From the NCBI RefSeq assembly GCF_012489685.1, contig NC_080043.1:15556223-15620222 (forward strand): DNA of 64,000 bases, in the 5' to 3' direction. Shown piece after piece: positions 44,401 through 59,400 of this stretch. This DNA comes from Lotus japonicus (Eukaryota > Streptophyta > Magnoliopsida > Fabales > Fabaceae). Position 1 is the stretch's first letter; each line of letters starts with the position of its first letter. Under the pieces are notes generated by a model, which worked only from the letters and a program-made list of their open reading frames with translations, was not told the DNA's origin and searched no databases. The position numbers were made by a program, and so were the translations under genes.

Positions 44401-47400
44401 TAAATTTTGAATTGTTTCAGATGAATCCATTGATTTTGCCGGTAAAGAAGCTTTGGCTAGAACTGAATAATAAACCTTATCTGTTTTTCGAGATGAACCT
44501 TTCCGAGGCTCTTCAACCTCATCAATATAAGCAACTCGAAGAGATGGGTACCTGCAATTATAGCATTAGTATTGAATATAACAGGACAATGTTTTAATAT
44601 GCAATTACAAGTAATGAGGTTGATTTGAGCAACCAACTTGGCCATGAGCTTTAAAATTTCTTTGGCCCTAGAATCACCAGATCGCTTGTGAATACCGTAT
44701 TGTTGACACGATACCACATATGTAAACTTTATGTCAGCTAATGATTGACATTGTGTCCACAGTGACCGCTCACTGGTTGGATTTTCCTTACTCTCAAGTT
44801 CTGCAGCCTTGTAACCTTTCATTAGATCTGTTAATCAATTGAAGTGACAATATCAATGAGTTGTATAACAGATAAGTTCATGCTCAATGTAGCATTCTCC
44901 ACGTACCTTCATCCTTTGCCATGTCAAGAAAAGCCAGTAGCTCCAATGCTTGTCGGATATACATCATTCCTCGAACTTCACATGGTGAGAATAAAGTGAA
45001 AATTCAGAGGAAATTCATAATTATACAATTTAAAATAGAACATCAAATTACATGCCTAACACACATAAATATTGGTGGAGGGAGGAGAATCAATTTGTAC
45101 CAGTTTTAGTCAATGTCTGGCCCCTGTATGATGCCCATAAACGGAGTTCTTCCTCTAACTCTCCTCTGAGTTTTTCTTCATCCTTACAATCAAAACGTTG
45201 AAGAAAGTTTTTCCATTCTTCTGAAGTAAATTATGATCAGAAGCATTAGTATATTACAGGGAAGGACCCCAAGTTGTTTTTAATGGGAGTATTGATCCCA
45301 CTAAATTTTATAGTGTTATATTATAACATAGTTCCCGCGACAACAAAAGTTGCATTGGAAACAGCAGCGATACTAATGGAAAGGAAAGTTTCAATATTTA
45401 CCAAACACAATATATTTTTGTAGAAGTTTCAATGTTCTTGCTGCAATATGATGAGAGACTGTTCCCCCAGAACGAAGGGATTTAAACTTCATGCAGGATT
45501 TACTGATTGTGGTATTTGGATTGTATGTTTCAAATGACGGACCAGTCAATTTGAAAGAAAATATGAAACCCATCCATTACTACTGTGTTTGACAAGACAT
45601 GACAGCTAAGATGACTTTTAGGATTCAATTCTTGCCTACACTCTAATGAAAATTTAAGTCAAAGTAGCAATTGTTTTCAGTTCAAGCATACAAGGCAACC
45701 TTTGGATACCTTTCAAGCCTAGAATACTTTTGCATGAGAGGGCATGCTACAGGTATAACAACTACTCTTGGACTCTTTCTTAACATAAAAATGTAAGCTT
45801 TAGGTCAAGCAGCTCTTTGACAAATATGTCTAGAGGAAATGGGGAAACCTGGAAATATCTTTTGCAAGTAAAAGAGAATAGACACTCCATCTTCATTTGG
45901 CTCTTCCAGATGTTCTAGGGAGAAAAGAACAAGCTCATCAAAGTATGGTGTCAAGACACTGCAGAATCAATATATATAATGTCAGCTATATTTTAGATAG
46001 AGATAATTTCTACTTTCTAGTATTCGTATATTGTACTACAAAATGGTGCTTCTTACACATCATAACCACACATAACTGTTCTCACTTAGTTTTGAAAAAT
46101 TATGAAGAATAAATTACATTCCATTGCTTTGAGATTGATACTTGCCAAAATGATGGTAATTTCCCTACACACTCTAAATTTTCATTTTTGCTAATTATTG
46201 ACTTAACATCATCAAGTATCTTAAAAAGAAAAGGAAGTGAGTTCTATTATTAGTCATCAGTGAGTTCTATATTACCAAACAAAATGTTAATCATATGATT
46301 TCCTATAAAAAATGAAGTTGACAATTTTAATGCAAAAATGAACGGAGCTTAATTCAAACATGTATTTATTTTGTTTTAAATTTTACCCTCCTTTTAAGAG
46401 ACACTACCTTTCTAATATTTTACCCTCCTTTCTAAATACTTCCACTCTTTGAAGCGAGTTTGGCAGGATCTAGATCTCTTCAACACTTACAAGTGGAACT
46501 CTACAGAGGATGCCAAACACCATCGACAGACCGTGGAAGAAGGTAGAATATTTCAGTTTCTTGCTGGTCTGAATGAAGAGCTAGATGAAGTTCGGGGCAG
46601 AATCATTGGGAGAGCAACCTTACCTTCATTGGGTGAGGTCTTTGCTGAAGTTAGAAGAGAGGAAACTCGCAGAAGTGTGATGATGGGAAAGACCAAAACG
46701 GATGCACCTCCTTCTGAGACCAATGCTCTTGCTGTAGAAACTGCTGCCCTTAAGACTTACTAACCAGAAGAACTTCTCAAACCGCTGGTGTGATCACTGC
46801 AACAGACCAGGTCATACTCGGGAAAGTTGCTGGAAAATTATTGGGAGGCCAGCACATCTAAAGGGTGGCAAGTCAGGTCCTAAAAATCAAATATCTTTCC
46901 CTACAGCTCATGAGGCAGAAAAGACTTCCTTGAAAAAGGAACAAGTTGAAGAACTCATAAGGTTGTTAAATTCTAATTTTTTATCTGGTACTCCTAGTGG
47001 TTCTGTGGCACAAACAGGTAATTTTTCTACCCCTAGCTCCCTTAATTGCACCTCAAATATTCATGCACCATGGATCATTGATTCAGGTGCTTCAGATCAT
47101 ATGACTAGCCTTTCTCCTTTATTTAAAACCTATTCTCCTTGTTCTGGAAATGGAAAAATTAGAATTGCAGATGGTTCTTTTTCCGCAATTGCAGGGAAGG
47201 GGAAGATTACCTTATCCAATAACATTGACTTAGGAAAAGTTTTACATGTGCCCAAACTATCTTGCAACCTTCTTTCTATTAGCAAAATCTGCAAAGATTC
47301 CAATTGCAGTGTGACATTCTTTGACACTCATTGTGTTTTTCAGGACCGGATTTCGGGGAAGATAATTGGCAGTGCTAAGATGAAGGATGGACTTTACTAC

Positions 47401-50400
47401 TTTGAGGATACTTTCGGAAATAAAGCAGCTCAGGGTCTTTGTGGTATGAGTTGCACCTCTGTTAGGGACCAAATAATGCTCTGGCATAACAGACTAGGGC
47501 ACCGGAATTTTCAATATCTTAGGCATTTGTTTCCAGATTTATTCAAAAATGTTAATTGTTCTTCTCTTGAATGTGAAAGTTGTGTTCTTGCAAAAAATCA
47601 AAGAGCTCCTTATTATTCTCAACCTTATCATGCATCTAGACCTTTTTACTTAATCCATAGTGATGTTTGGGGGCCTTTGAAAATTACAACTCAATTTGGA
47701 AAAAGGTGGTTTGTAACCTTCATAGATGATCACACCCGGTTGTGTTGGGTCTACCTTATGCATGAAAAATCTGAAGTTCCTAATATATTTAAAAGTTTTT
47801 CACAAATGGTAGAAACTCAATTTGACACAAAGATCTCCATTTTGAGGAGTGATAATGGAACTGAGTACTTCAATCAAAATCTCAATGAGTTTCTGAAAAA
47901 TAAAGGCATTCAGCATCAATCGACATGTCCAAATACTCCTCAACAAAATGGCACCGCTGAAAGAAAAAATAAACATCTCCTTGAAGTAGCTCGTGCCATT
48001 ATGTTTGAGAGTAATGTTCCAAAGTATTTGTGGGGAGATGTTGTCCTAACAGCAGCCTATCTTATAAATAGAATGCCCACTCGTGTGTTGAATTATCGCA
48101 CACCTTTGGAAAATTTCAAAACCATTTTTCCAGCATGTCGATTACATACTGATATGCCTTTAAAGGTGTTTGGTTGTACAGTTTTTATGCATAAACCTTC
48201 CACATCTCGGTCCAAACTAGACCCAAGGGCAGAAAAATGCATTTTTGTTGGCTATTCTCCAAACCAAAAAGGGTATAGAGTCTTTAATCCTATCACAAAG
48301 AAGCTTTGTGTTAGCATGGATGTTACCTTTCTTGAACATCAACCTTTTTTTCAAAAAAATTCCCTTCAGGGGGAGAATAATAATGTGAGTGAAGACAATT
48401 TTTTGCATGAACCGCTGCCCATTCCTATTGTACACACGGAGAATACAAATTTTATTGATGAATGCAACAAGGAAGAACATGTGGAAACAAGTCCTGAAAT
48501 TTCTAAAGGAAATCTTATGCCAGACTTAGGTGGAGCCCAAACAGAGAAAGAAATACCACAGTCAAAAAAGGAGATCAATGTTTATACTCGAAAGTATCCT
48601 AAAAGGACCAAAGACCAATCCATCATCTCTGCACCAAGCCAACCAGAAATCCCGGAAGAAGGCCAAGTAGGAATACCACAAGAAATTCGAGGTAACACTG
48701 ACATTTTCACTTCTACTATTGAACTACCCATAGCTATTAGGAAAGGAACCAGAACCTGCACCCAAAAATCAGAAAAATCTAGCACAAATCATCCCATTTG
48801 CCAATACGTTTCCTACCAAAATCTTTCCCCGAATCACAAAGCTTTTACCTCTAAAATAACAGATCTGTTTGTGCCTAGAAACATTGGGGAAGCACTAGAT
48901 GATCCCAATTGGAATTTAGCAGTCTTAGAAGAGTTGAGTGCACTGAAAAAGAATGAAACTTGGGAAATAACAGACCTGCCACGTGACAAAAAACAGGTGG
49001 GTTGTAAGTGGTATTTACCATTAAGTGCAAGGCCGATGGAAGTGTAGAGAGGTACAAGGCGAGATTGGTGGCAAAAGGGTTCACTCAAACTTATGGAGTA
49101 GACTATCAAGAGACGTTTGCTCCAGTTGCTAAACTTAACTCTGTTCGGATTCTTATATCCCTTGCTGCAAGTTACAACTGGCCTTTACATCAATTGGATG
49201 TAAAGAATGCTTTCCTTAATGGGGAGTTAGAGGAAGAAGTGTTTATGAGTCTTCCCCCCGGATTTGAAGAAGAACTTGGAAGAAATAAGGTGTGTAGACT
49301 AAAGAAGTCATTATATGGGCTGAAGCAATCTCCAAGAGCATGGTTTGAGAGGTTTGGAACAGTGGTAAAAGGGCTTGGATATATCCAAAGCCAAGCTGAT
49401 CACACATTGTTCTATAAACATTCAGCAGATAATAAGGTTGCTATCTTGATTGTATATGTTGATGATATAATTCTTACAGGTGATGATAGCTTGGAACTCA
49501 AAAATCTGAGGGAGAAACTTGCTAAAGTTTTTGAAATCAAGGAACTTGGCCCATTGAAATACTTCCTTGGAATTGAGTTTGCAAGATCAAAGGAAGGTAT
49601 CTTTATGAACCAGCGAAAGTATATTCTGGATCTTTTAAAAGAAATAGGATTACTTGGATGCAAAGCTGTAGAAACACCCATGGAGCCCAACTTAAAGCTG
49701 CAACCAGCTGAAACAGAAAATATGGTGGACAAAGGAAGGTATCAGCGACTAGTGGGAAGGCTAATATACCTATCTCACACCCGTCCAGACATTGCCTTTG
49801 CTGTAAGCATGGTAAGCCAGTTTATGCATGCACCAGGTCATGAACACTTGGAGGCAGTTTTCAGAATCTTAAGATACTTGAAGGGATCACCTGGGAAGGG
49901 GCTTCTTTATAAAAACCGTGGGCACCTTCAGGTAGAAGCCTACACTGATGCAGACTGGGCAGGGAGTGTGACAGACCGAAGATCAACATCAGGCTATTGC
50001 ACCTTTGTTGGAGGAAACTTGGTTAGTTGGAGAAGTAAAAAACAAACCGTTGTAGCAAGGAGTAGTGCAGAAGCTGAATTTAGAGCAGTTGCTCATGGAA
50101 TTTGTGAGGCATTATGGGTGGAAAAACTTCTACAAGAATTAAAGGTTTTCAATTCTCCTCCAATAAAGCTTTATTGTGACAACAAGTCTGCAATATCTAT
50201 TGCACACAACCCGGTCCTACATGATAGGACCAAGCATGTCGAAGTTGATAAACATTTCATCAGAGAGAAGATAGAAAGTGGGCAGATTTGTATTACATAT
50301 GTTCCCACTGCAGAGCAATCAGCAGATATCCTTTGACAACATAACTAGCAAGCTGTCTATGGAGGATATCTTTAGGCCAGCTTGAGGGGGAGTGTCAACA

Positions 50401-53400
50401 GACTGTGAAATAGAGCATTTAATGCTCTTAATTAGTAGTTATATTTTTGTCTGTATATAATTATGTTGTTTCCTGTTTGTACTTAGTTTATTTTAGGTAG
50501 TTTCTTATTTTCATTTATTCTCCTTAATTCTCTCTTTAGTCAAGGATTTCCTTCTTTGACTTTGATCAATCACATTATGTAATTCCCTCTATAAGAAGAG
50601 GAATCACTGTACAGTTTTTCATATCAATAATATTACCAAATATTTCAACTTTTTGTCTATACAAGGTCTAATTTATCATAAAATATTGTTACTAATGATT
50701 ATTGGGTAGGGCCACATGTTAGAGGATATATTGAGAAGAGTGTGGCTTCCTAGCATTTCTCATCACAAAGTGACGCTTGAATATGTGAAGCCAGTTAAAG
50801 ATGAATCGAGCTTACGAGAAGGACAGCATATTGCGAACTTTTGGAGGAGGTGGCATATCCATAAATAAAGAATTGGAGAAGAAAGATATACGCCTCCTAG
50901 CATCCAAGTTGGATGGTACATCCATAGCAGACTCCTTGACAGTTAACAGTAAATGAAGCCTTTTTATCTGTGAAGAACAAAAGAGCAATGAAGTGAATAA
51001 ATTATAACATATGTAAGAAACAAGTAATATAATTACAGAGACATCACAACACGTATTAGTGTAAAACTTACTTTCTCTGACCAAGCCTCAGTATCTGTTG
51101 TGACAGGAAACTGAAGTCTACCAAAAATCTGATCATGTTGATCAAGTGGTGTCATCCTTTCATCTTTTCCATAAGATCCACCATGGCTTGAATCTAGCAA
51201 ACTAAAATTGAATGATGATGAGTCCAAAATGATCACAGCTAATCAGATGCTTAGGGATGAAGAAATCCCAAAGGACTTACCCCTCAACATCTCCTTCCAT
51301 TATATCTCTGGTCACAATCTCTAGCATGTCAAGCAAGAGAATGACAATTTGATCCTTGACCTCCTTTTTGTTATCCATCTGAGAAGATAAAGCCAATTTT
51401 GTTTAAAGTTCACATTTCACCGAGAAGAAAAATGTAACACTTAAGTCTACAAAAAATTACCAAACATTCAATCAGTTTAACAAAACGGTCATATAGATTA
51501 GGGAGAGCACTCAGATTCAATTCAGTAAGCAGATCTTCTTTTTCTATATGCTCATCAACTCGTTGAAAAATGTTCTGTATAACCCTGCATTAATAAAACC
51601 ATAACGTAACAATGTCAGTATATGAACCTATGTGGACCTCCTCTTTTGATGTATATTTCAGTCAACACGAACTTACGTGTTCTCACGTTCTCCTAGAACC
51701 AAGAAGTTAATAATATTTCTGAAAGAAGCATAGCATTCAAGAATAGCAGATTTCATGTACTTGTCCCTTGACAACCTTTTTTCCAGTTCCTGTCCTTTTC
51801 CAAGGCTGTCTTTGGCCATAGACACTGCTATTGGGATCTGTGCAACAGATGCATTAAAACTGAATTTAAGCAGAATATTTGATTATTCAAAGTCAAAAAT
51901 ACAGAACAGTTAAACACAAAAAGATGAACCTTGCTGGCAAGTAAGAAAGGAGGCCACTGGATGAGGTTCAAGGAACGGTCAGCCCAATATGGTACAAGCA
52001 TGAGGTCCATTTCCCTAAATATTTTTTATAGTCAGACTTAAAAAGATCTTACTGGAAACATACAGATCTCAGTATTGTAAGTATTCAAGGTTCACCATGG
52101 ACAAATATTAGAAATTGGGATGCCTATACTCAACCACAAAAGCTAGCTCAAGAGTTGAGGTTTGCACAACCCTTATAAACACTTGATTGGCCTTATCTCT
52201 AGCCAATGTGGGACTTCTAACACACCCCCTCACGTCCAGGATTGAACAGACTGGAACGTGGGAACAACAACGGGTGGCCCAAATATGGGAGGTCTCCACA
52301 CAACAAATGGATCTAGAATAGGCTCTGATACCATATTAGAAATTAGGAGGCCTATACTCAACCACAAAAGCTAGCTCAATTGATTTGTCTAAGGCTGAAC
52401 CATCAACTGATTTGTCTTCCACCATCACTGTCCTCCTAGTTTCTTCACCACGAACTATAAAGAACACCTCTGAGAGAGAAGGGAGTTGCTCTTTACCCAA
52501 AACTTGGACCCGAATCGGATCAAATTCAGAGTTAAGCCCAGAGAGAAACTTAAAGATTCGTGCTTTTTCAATAAATTTATTCAATGTTGTGGAGTCAGCA
52601 TCACACTTCATCTTCAGATTTTGATACTGATCTAATTCAATCCATAGACCATTCAAGGTCCCATAGTAATCTGTCACGGAGAGAGTTCCTTGCTTAGAAT
52701 TGAAAACTTTATTTTCCAATTCATAACAAGCTGAGAGATCTTGTTTCTTAGAATATGCCTGTGCCAGATTATTCCAAATCTCCTTAGCAGTAGGGAAAAA
52801 CATATAATTCCGGCTAATTTCCGGAATCATGGAGTACCAAAACCAGGTCATAATAAGAGAATTCTCTTCACGCCATGTGTCATATTGTGGATCAGTTTCA
52901 GCAGGGGCTTTTTCTTCAATATAACTGATTTTCTTGCGACTTATGAGAGTGTGACGGATGAGCTCAGACCATTGGAGGTAGTTGCGCCCATCCAAGCGAA
53001 AGGAACCTTGTAATACCGGGAGATCTTTGTGGGTCAAAGGTGGAAGAGAGACTTTCACTCCAGAAGTGAGTTTCTCCTTAGGTATGGGAATCTCGTCTCC
53101 AGACATACTGAGAGATGTTACTGTAGAAGGGAAACAAGAGGAAAAATAACAGAAACAGAGAAGATTGCACTCTCCTTGAATGGAAGAACCAAAGGCTTCT
53201 CAAGAAAAAACACCAACAAAGTGAGGAAACGACCCTCAGAACAAGACCAAAAGGCACGGGGAACCCTCTCTGTGCAATCGGAGTAACGAACAGAGGATGG
53301 CAGGCCGGTGATGAAGAACACAGGCCTCCAAACGGTATAAGCCAACAGTGGCAAAACAGGAAACGTTACCAGATAAAAGGGCCGTAATAAGACGCCTAGG

Positions 53401-56400
53401 GTTTTTTTCGCAGAAGCAGAACTCCCAAGATCGGGAGCTCTGATACCAACTTGAAAGTAGGAGAAATTGTATTATTACTTCTTAATCAGAATACAAAGGG
53501 TAATTACATTATATAGAAGAAGACTAATCCTAAATAAGGAAATAACTAATTATGTACACAATCTCCTAATAAGAGAATAAATCTCCTAATACTGAATATA
53601 ATCTTCTAATAATAATTCTTATATTAATTCCTTATTTACAACAACAAAGAATTAGGAGATGTTAAGAAATGTCAAGTCATAGTACTACCTGTTATCAATT
53701 AGGTCCTCCTCCCTCAAACTAGTAATTATTTTGTTCCATAACTGCGCAAACCTTGCAGCTTCCTTCTCTTTATTAGAAGAGACCTGAAACAACGGTTCTC
53801 AAAAAATCAAGTATATAATTATTAGAGTATTTCATTAAGTCTCTTTGGGGTCATATGGTGACATATATTTAACAAGTTTGATGCATATGACATGTATGCA
53901 TCAACTTGAAAGGTGGGGGGAGGGTTGATATGATTTATCTAATATCCCATGAAAATAGAAATAGTATTATTCTTTCATTAAAAGATTATATATCCCTAAA
54001 CTTAAGGATTAGGGCATTTGAGTTCTATTTAAATTCTGACTTGCATATTATTACAAACTTGAGTCCTAAAAGGGTTTCTCTCGAGGAATCCAATCAATTC
54101 ACGACTATCCTACCATTGTTTCACTCCGAACTTCTATAATGGAGATATTTAATAAGGCAGTCCTACAAAATGTTCTCCAAACATCCTAAACAGCTTGCTT
54201 GTTTGGCAGCAGTGCTCAGATTGATATTTTAATCATCCAAGCATGCAGGTTGATGATGGCTGATGGGATGACAGTTATAATAATACTTGATTCTGATTAT
54301 AGAGAGAAGTTTCAAAACCTGATCAAATTTACGAGAGAAAGTGGCCTTTAGTCCCTTTCTCTTTTTCTCCTTGCTCTGATCCATGGGAATTAAGCAAGCA
54401 TTAAAAGCACCAGGAATCGAATCAAAGCGAGACCTTAATAAATCCAATGTTCGAATCTGAAATTAGAACAAAAAATATGACCATGTATTACAATTTAAAA
54501 GATCAATAGATCAGCAGCCAATACAAAAATAAACCTATATGCCTTTCCTCTGGCAAACACACAGTGGACAAACCTCTCCCAGACGACGGAATGCACCATA
54601 TATGCCTCCTACAATTGTAGAGAAAATAGCATACCAAATCTGTGTATCCATAAAGTACACCTGTAAAGGGAAACTTTGATTATTAAAACAAGTAGAACAT
54701 AGCTTCAAAACAATTGGCAAGACATGTCACAGACAGATAGACTTACAAGTATGATAGGAGCCCATATAGAAATCACTACCCCGATATTTTTTTTGGCTGC
54801 ACATTGTAGAAGATGATATTAAAAAACTCTCATTATATGAATTAAATTCATTTTCATTAATTTTCATAATTGTTACCACGCGGGAAGAATTCATGCCACC
54901 GGTAAACTGATATATGAGTTTGCATGATGGCTTTTGTTGGACCCACAAGAGGCTTAATCTGCAGTGTAAATGAATCATATGTCTTTAACAAATACATGAG
55001 TACAAGATTACATATAGAAGCTCTGCATCTTTGTCAATGTAGAAGTACAGTTTTAAACTTATTACTCCATATACCATTTAGAGGCTCACAGAACAAGGAT
55101 TAAAATTTGTTCCTGATTCATATGCATATACCAATAAGTTCATGGAACATAATTGGAAAAAAGAAGGGTGTGAAGAGGAAGAACAAGAAAATATGACTGG
55201 AAAGGAAATATGAAAGGATAAGAAATGTATTTTCCAAAATTCAGTCAATAAGCCTCCTCCAAGCAGGACTATTGAAAACCATCTGCTACCTCGTACATCA
55301 ATGTTCAAGTTCCGCTACCCATTAGTTAGCACTTAGCATTCGACAGACACATACATTATAATCATCTAAGTGCCAAAAAATGATAAATTTGCTGATCAAA
55401 TCCTTACCTCCAAGAAGTAACTGAATGCTAATTTAGATAGAATTAGTAAAACCCAGTAAGAAGTGTACCTAGAAAATTAAGACAGTTACAGTTTAATCAG
55501 TCAGAGCTGACCAGTGCATATGATCATAAATGATTGAGGAAATTAACTTCATTGTCTTACATCAACAGTGAAATTGGGCCCTCTTGCATTCCTCTACCAA
55601 CAAAGAGCCGAGGCTACAAATTTTTTAAGCAAGAAATAATAAAAAGAAATAAATGAGATGATAAAAAAATTAAAGGAACAAAAGTACTAAATCTAAGCTC
55701 TTTCTCATAAACCAATACATTCTTATCAACTTGAAGGAAAACTGAAAAGGATAAATAATACTTCTTAGAAGTACTTCCTAACGATGATGCTATTGGTTAA
55801 TAAGAAAGAAATCATATCATTATACTTAAAAGTAAAAAATTTCTCATCTCATACTATTCAATGATACAAATATATGCATGCTGTCTAGAAAAAGGAATCT
55901 CCAAAACGTAGGAATTGAGAGTGATCAAAGTTGTGAATATACTCAACAACTACTACTAAGACTTTTACCATTAATTGGTGTCAGCTACATGGATCACATG
56001 ACACCATAATGGCCTATAATAGTATAATGTGTTAAGAACAAAGACAAACCAATTATCTCCAAACATCTTTGAAATGTTTGCCTCATAGTTTTCCTTGGTC
56101 TCTCTCTACCTTAAACTATCTTACTATTATCCATCTATTTAATCTGGCCAACCTTCCTTACCAGTACTTCGTCTAGTTTTCTCCACACATGCCAAAACGA
56201 CCTACAATAGGACTCGACCATCTTTCTAAGCATAGGAGCTAACCCAACTCTCTATCTAATGATTGTATTTATAATCCTATCTTTCCTTGTGTAACCCCTC
56301 ATCTATCTTAACATTCTCATCTCTATTCTTTCTTGCTGCCCCTTTACCGCCCAAATTTAGTCTCATACAACATCCTATGTTTTAGGGCTGTATGCTAAAA

Positions 56401-59400
56401 TTTTACTTTAGCTTGAGAGGCACTTTTTCTATTGCAAATCACTTTAAAGCACTCCTCCATTTCAAAATATTGCTTGAATCCTATGGTTGACGTCTCCCTT
56501 TATCTCCCCATTATTTTGTATGATAGATCCAAAGTGCCTAAAATATGAAACTTGTGATATTATGTGTTCTTCAAGTATATGCCCCCTCCCCCTTGTTTTC
56601 TCACATTAGTTGTGTCCCCTTCATACATATTCTTGATTGCTGAATCTAAGTATTCCGAACTCATTTCTTCTTTAGAGGCTTTCAGTGAACCTCTCTAGGT
56701 ACTCTATCGTATGTGACAACCATCTGCAGTACCTTTTGATTTCTTAAATATCTCTTCAGCAATTTTAGTAGAAAGTATATAACTAACATAGTTGACCTCC
56801 CTGGAATAAAACAAAATTAAATTTATATAATGTGGGTCTCTTTTCTTAAATTTTGCTTAACCACTCCATTCCAAAGCTTTATAATATGACTCAAGAGTTT
56901 AATCCTTCTATATTTACATAGTTTTCTATATCCTTTTAATCTTAAAGAAGGGGATTAAGGTATTTCTTCGCTATTCCTTTCGCTTTTTTATTTTTTGATA
57001 AGCATTCCTTTCGCATATACTTTGACCTCGTAATCTTGTTGATCAACTTTGTGAGTCATTGTATGTTTTCTCTCTTAATTCCTCCAATACCTCAACAGGT
57101 ATGTTTATATGTGAAAAATAAAACATATCTGTCATGAACCGATTATCCCAAAAGCTTATGCTGTTGGGTAAATGAGAAATGAATGACTTTATATTATATT
57201 TCTAACACGGCCCCTCAGGCAAGATCCCACTTGGGCATGCACCGTGGATAATGCTCAGGCCTACCTACCATGTGCTGAAATTCAACTTTTTATTAGAACA
57301 ATTGGGGGAAACGATGATCAAACTCTAGACCACTCAGTCATAGAGGTTCTAATACCATGTCATGAACCAAAAGCTAAAGTTGTTGGGTAATTGATACATG
57401 AATTATTTTGTATTATTTTTCTAACAATATCAATGGCTAACAGGAAATAAAAAACAAAAGGGATCAAATACAATCAACAATTATAATATACACAAACATA
57501 AATACACAAATCTAACATGTATACCTGGGACCACCACATCATGAATTTCACAATGCCACTGTTGGACCTCTCAAGATACCGTCGCATGAATGGGAACACA
57601 AATAACAATCCAGAGAGAATATTTGGAGATAAATAGATGATGACAGCCAAAATGAACATAGAAGGAGAACGAGTGCCGTTGCCAAACCAATTCTTTATGG
57701 TTTGTCCAAAACCAGATGGATTTTTCAAACTAAAAGCATAAGTGACTGGTAAAACTATGACCCATGCTGCAGCTGAAATGGCTTTAAATATATATCGCAG
57801 CTTCACATGAAATGACATGACTTTTCTTGCTTTCCAATTCAGGACTATGTCAAGAATGGCTGGAAAAGTATAAAAGACATAATAAATAATCAAGTTACAA
57901 CTTCATAAAGTAAAACAAAGTAAAACACAATTGTATTGACCATTGAACATCCTGGGTAAAAAAGATGGGATTTTTTTATAAGGTACAAGTATTCTAGACT
58001 CACAAAAATAAATAATTGGTAACTTTTTGAATAAGATGCTATAGTTTTGGTAAAGTAAACATCAACTAAGGAAAATAAGAAGCTCCAAAATCTTGTCAAT
58101 AAGTGTTCATTTGATCGTGTTAGAGTATATATCAGTCAATTGTATGCTTAGTATCAATTGTATGCTTAGCAACTGAAACTAGTAAAAGAAGTTGAAGTTC
58201 TGTTAGAGTTGTCAGATCTAAAGCTGCTAGTGCAGCAAGCCTTCACAGGCTATATATATAGTTGACTTATCAGTTATCACTGATTGAAGAATACAAATGT
58301 CAGTTCAGATTCAAGCCCTTCCCAACACTCTATTCTCTTAGATTCTTAATAGATCTTATGGGATCTTGCTTCTAAACCTCTAGTGATTTTCTCAATTCTG
58401 TTTAAATGCAAATCTCTGTCTAGTTGGTAAAAATTTTAATTGCACCAAAGGATATTGTTCCTCACTCCCCCAATCAATTACTTCTTTATTATCCGGTGTA
58501 TTCGCAAATATACTTACAATTGACATTTATATTATCAAGCGTACAATTGAATTGGATCAGAATTGATAGAAACAACAGGGATTTTATTGAACAAATCGAC
58601 CAGTCCTAGGAATGGAACCCATTTCAGGTAAAATGTGGCAGTTTCCACATAATAGGAAAAAAAATTCCTTAATAGAAGTATTGAAATCCTGTATTTCCCC
58701 CGTACAAATTCTCACACCACCTCCTTTAATTAGTTCTTATTGATTTTACTTAATATGTATTAAATTTTCGCCCCCTAACTGATTTTTTGGGCCCAATCCC
58801 TAATTTAGAAGTTGAAAGAGACAAGAAATAAGATGAAGATGAGAAATACAAAGAATCTAAGGACCAAGGGATGTTAACCTGAAAGAAACAAGAAAACGAA
58901 TTACTTGGGAGCACAATAGGGGCAATGAAAGTTAGGGATTGATGCTTCTCAAACCACTAGAGCAAGTCTGGATTGCGTAAGTAGCTGAAGGTGTTGTAGA
59001 GTTTGATATGGTTCAGCCAACTTAGACAAAGTAGGTGGATACTAGTTTATGCAATGTTGGTAGTCCAAGGAGGATAGCCATGCGAGGTTTGCCGGGCTTG
59101 CGAGATTGAACGCGATTGCCACTGTGAGTTGCCAAGTAATGGAATCCACTAGTAGGAGGAACGTCAATGCCAAATGGATGGTAGGTACCTGGAGCAAAGT
59201 TGACTGCGCAGTGCTCAAACAACGAAGAATGGATGAACCCAAAATCTCATATAGGTAATTGGTTTTTTCTACAGGTAAGCCATGCAAGGCCTGGGTAGCG
59301 GTCTCAGTAAAGGGTAAAATTTCATTGAAGTCATGTAAGAACCTGTGAAGCTTTCCCAAATGGGCACACTTAAAGCCATCGAATTAACAGGTTGCAATGA

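Larger units (their letters stand above)
46440..50647 (+). mobile_element. Ty1/copia element, 5'-truncated, with 3' LTR
   Basis: Gag, protease, integrase, reverse transcriptase, RNase H, polypurine tract (TTGAGGGGGAG, 50382-50392) and a 3' LTR (50393 to about 50647, TGTCAACAG...ATATTTCA) are in order. The 5' LTR and the start of gag are missing. Frameshifts at about 46765, 49010 and 50335. Lies in the callose synthase intron 45959-50815, antisense to the gene. Confidence 0.9.
52106..53643 (-). mobile_element. Composite retroelement: copia 5' half joined to TRIM 3' half
   Basis: In minus orientation: a copia-type LTR (53643-53452, TGTTGTAAATAAGG...TTTCA), a Met-tRNA primer site (TGGTATCAGAGC, 53438-53449), then gag (53106-52380). 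From 52380 on it continues as a TRIM of the same family as 43862-44201: truncated first LTR (52380-52334, 47 bp), interior, and full 117-bp LTR (52222-52106). The ends belong to different families, yet the 5-bp repeat ACAAA flanks the whole (52101-52105, 53644-53648). Lies in callose synthase intron 52015-53688. Confidence 0.75.

Noticed and set aside
50700..50815. A further callose synthase exon left of 50816
   Set aside because: Minus-strand translation has no family match; the next exon in phase is at 45849-45958, beyond the copia insertion.
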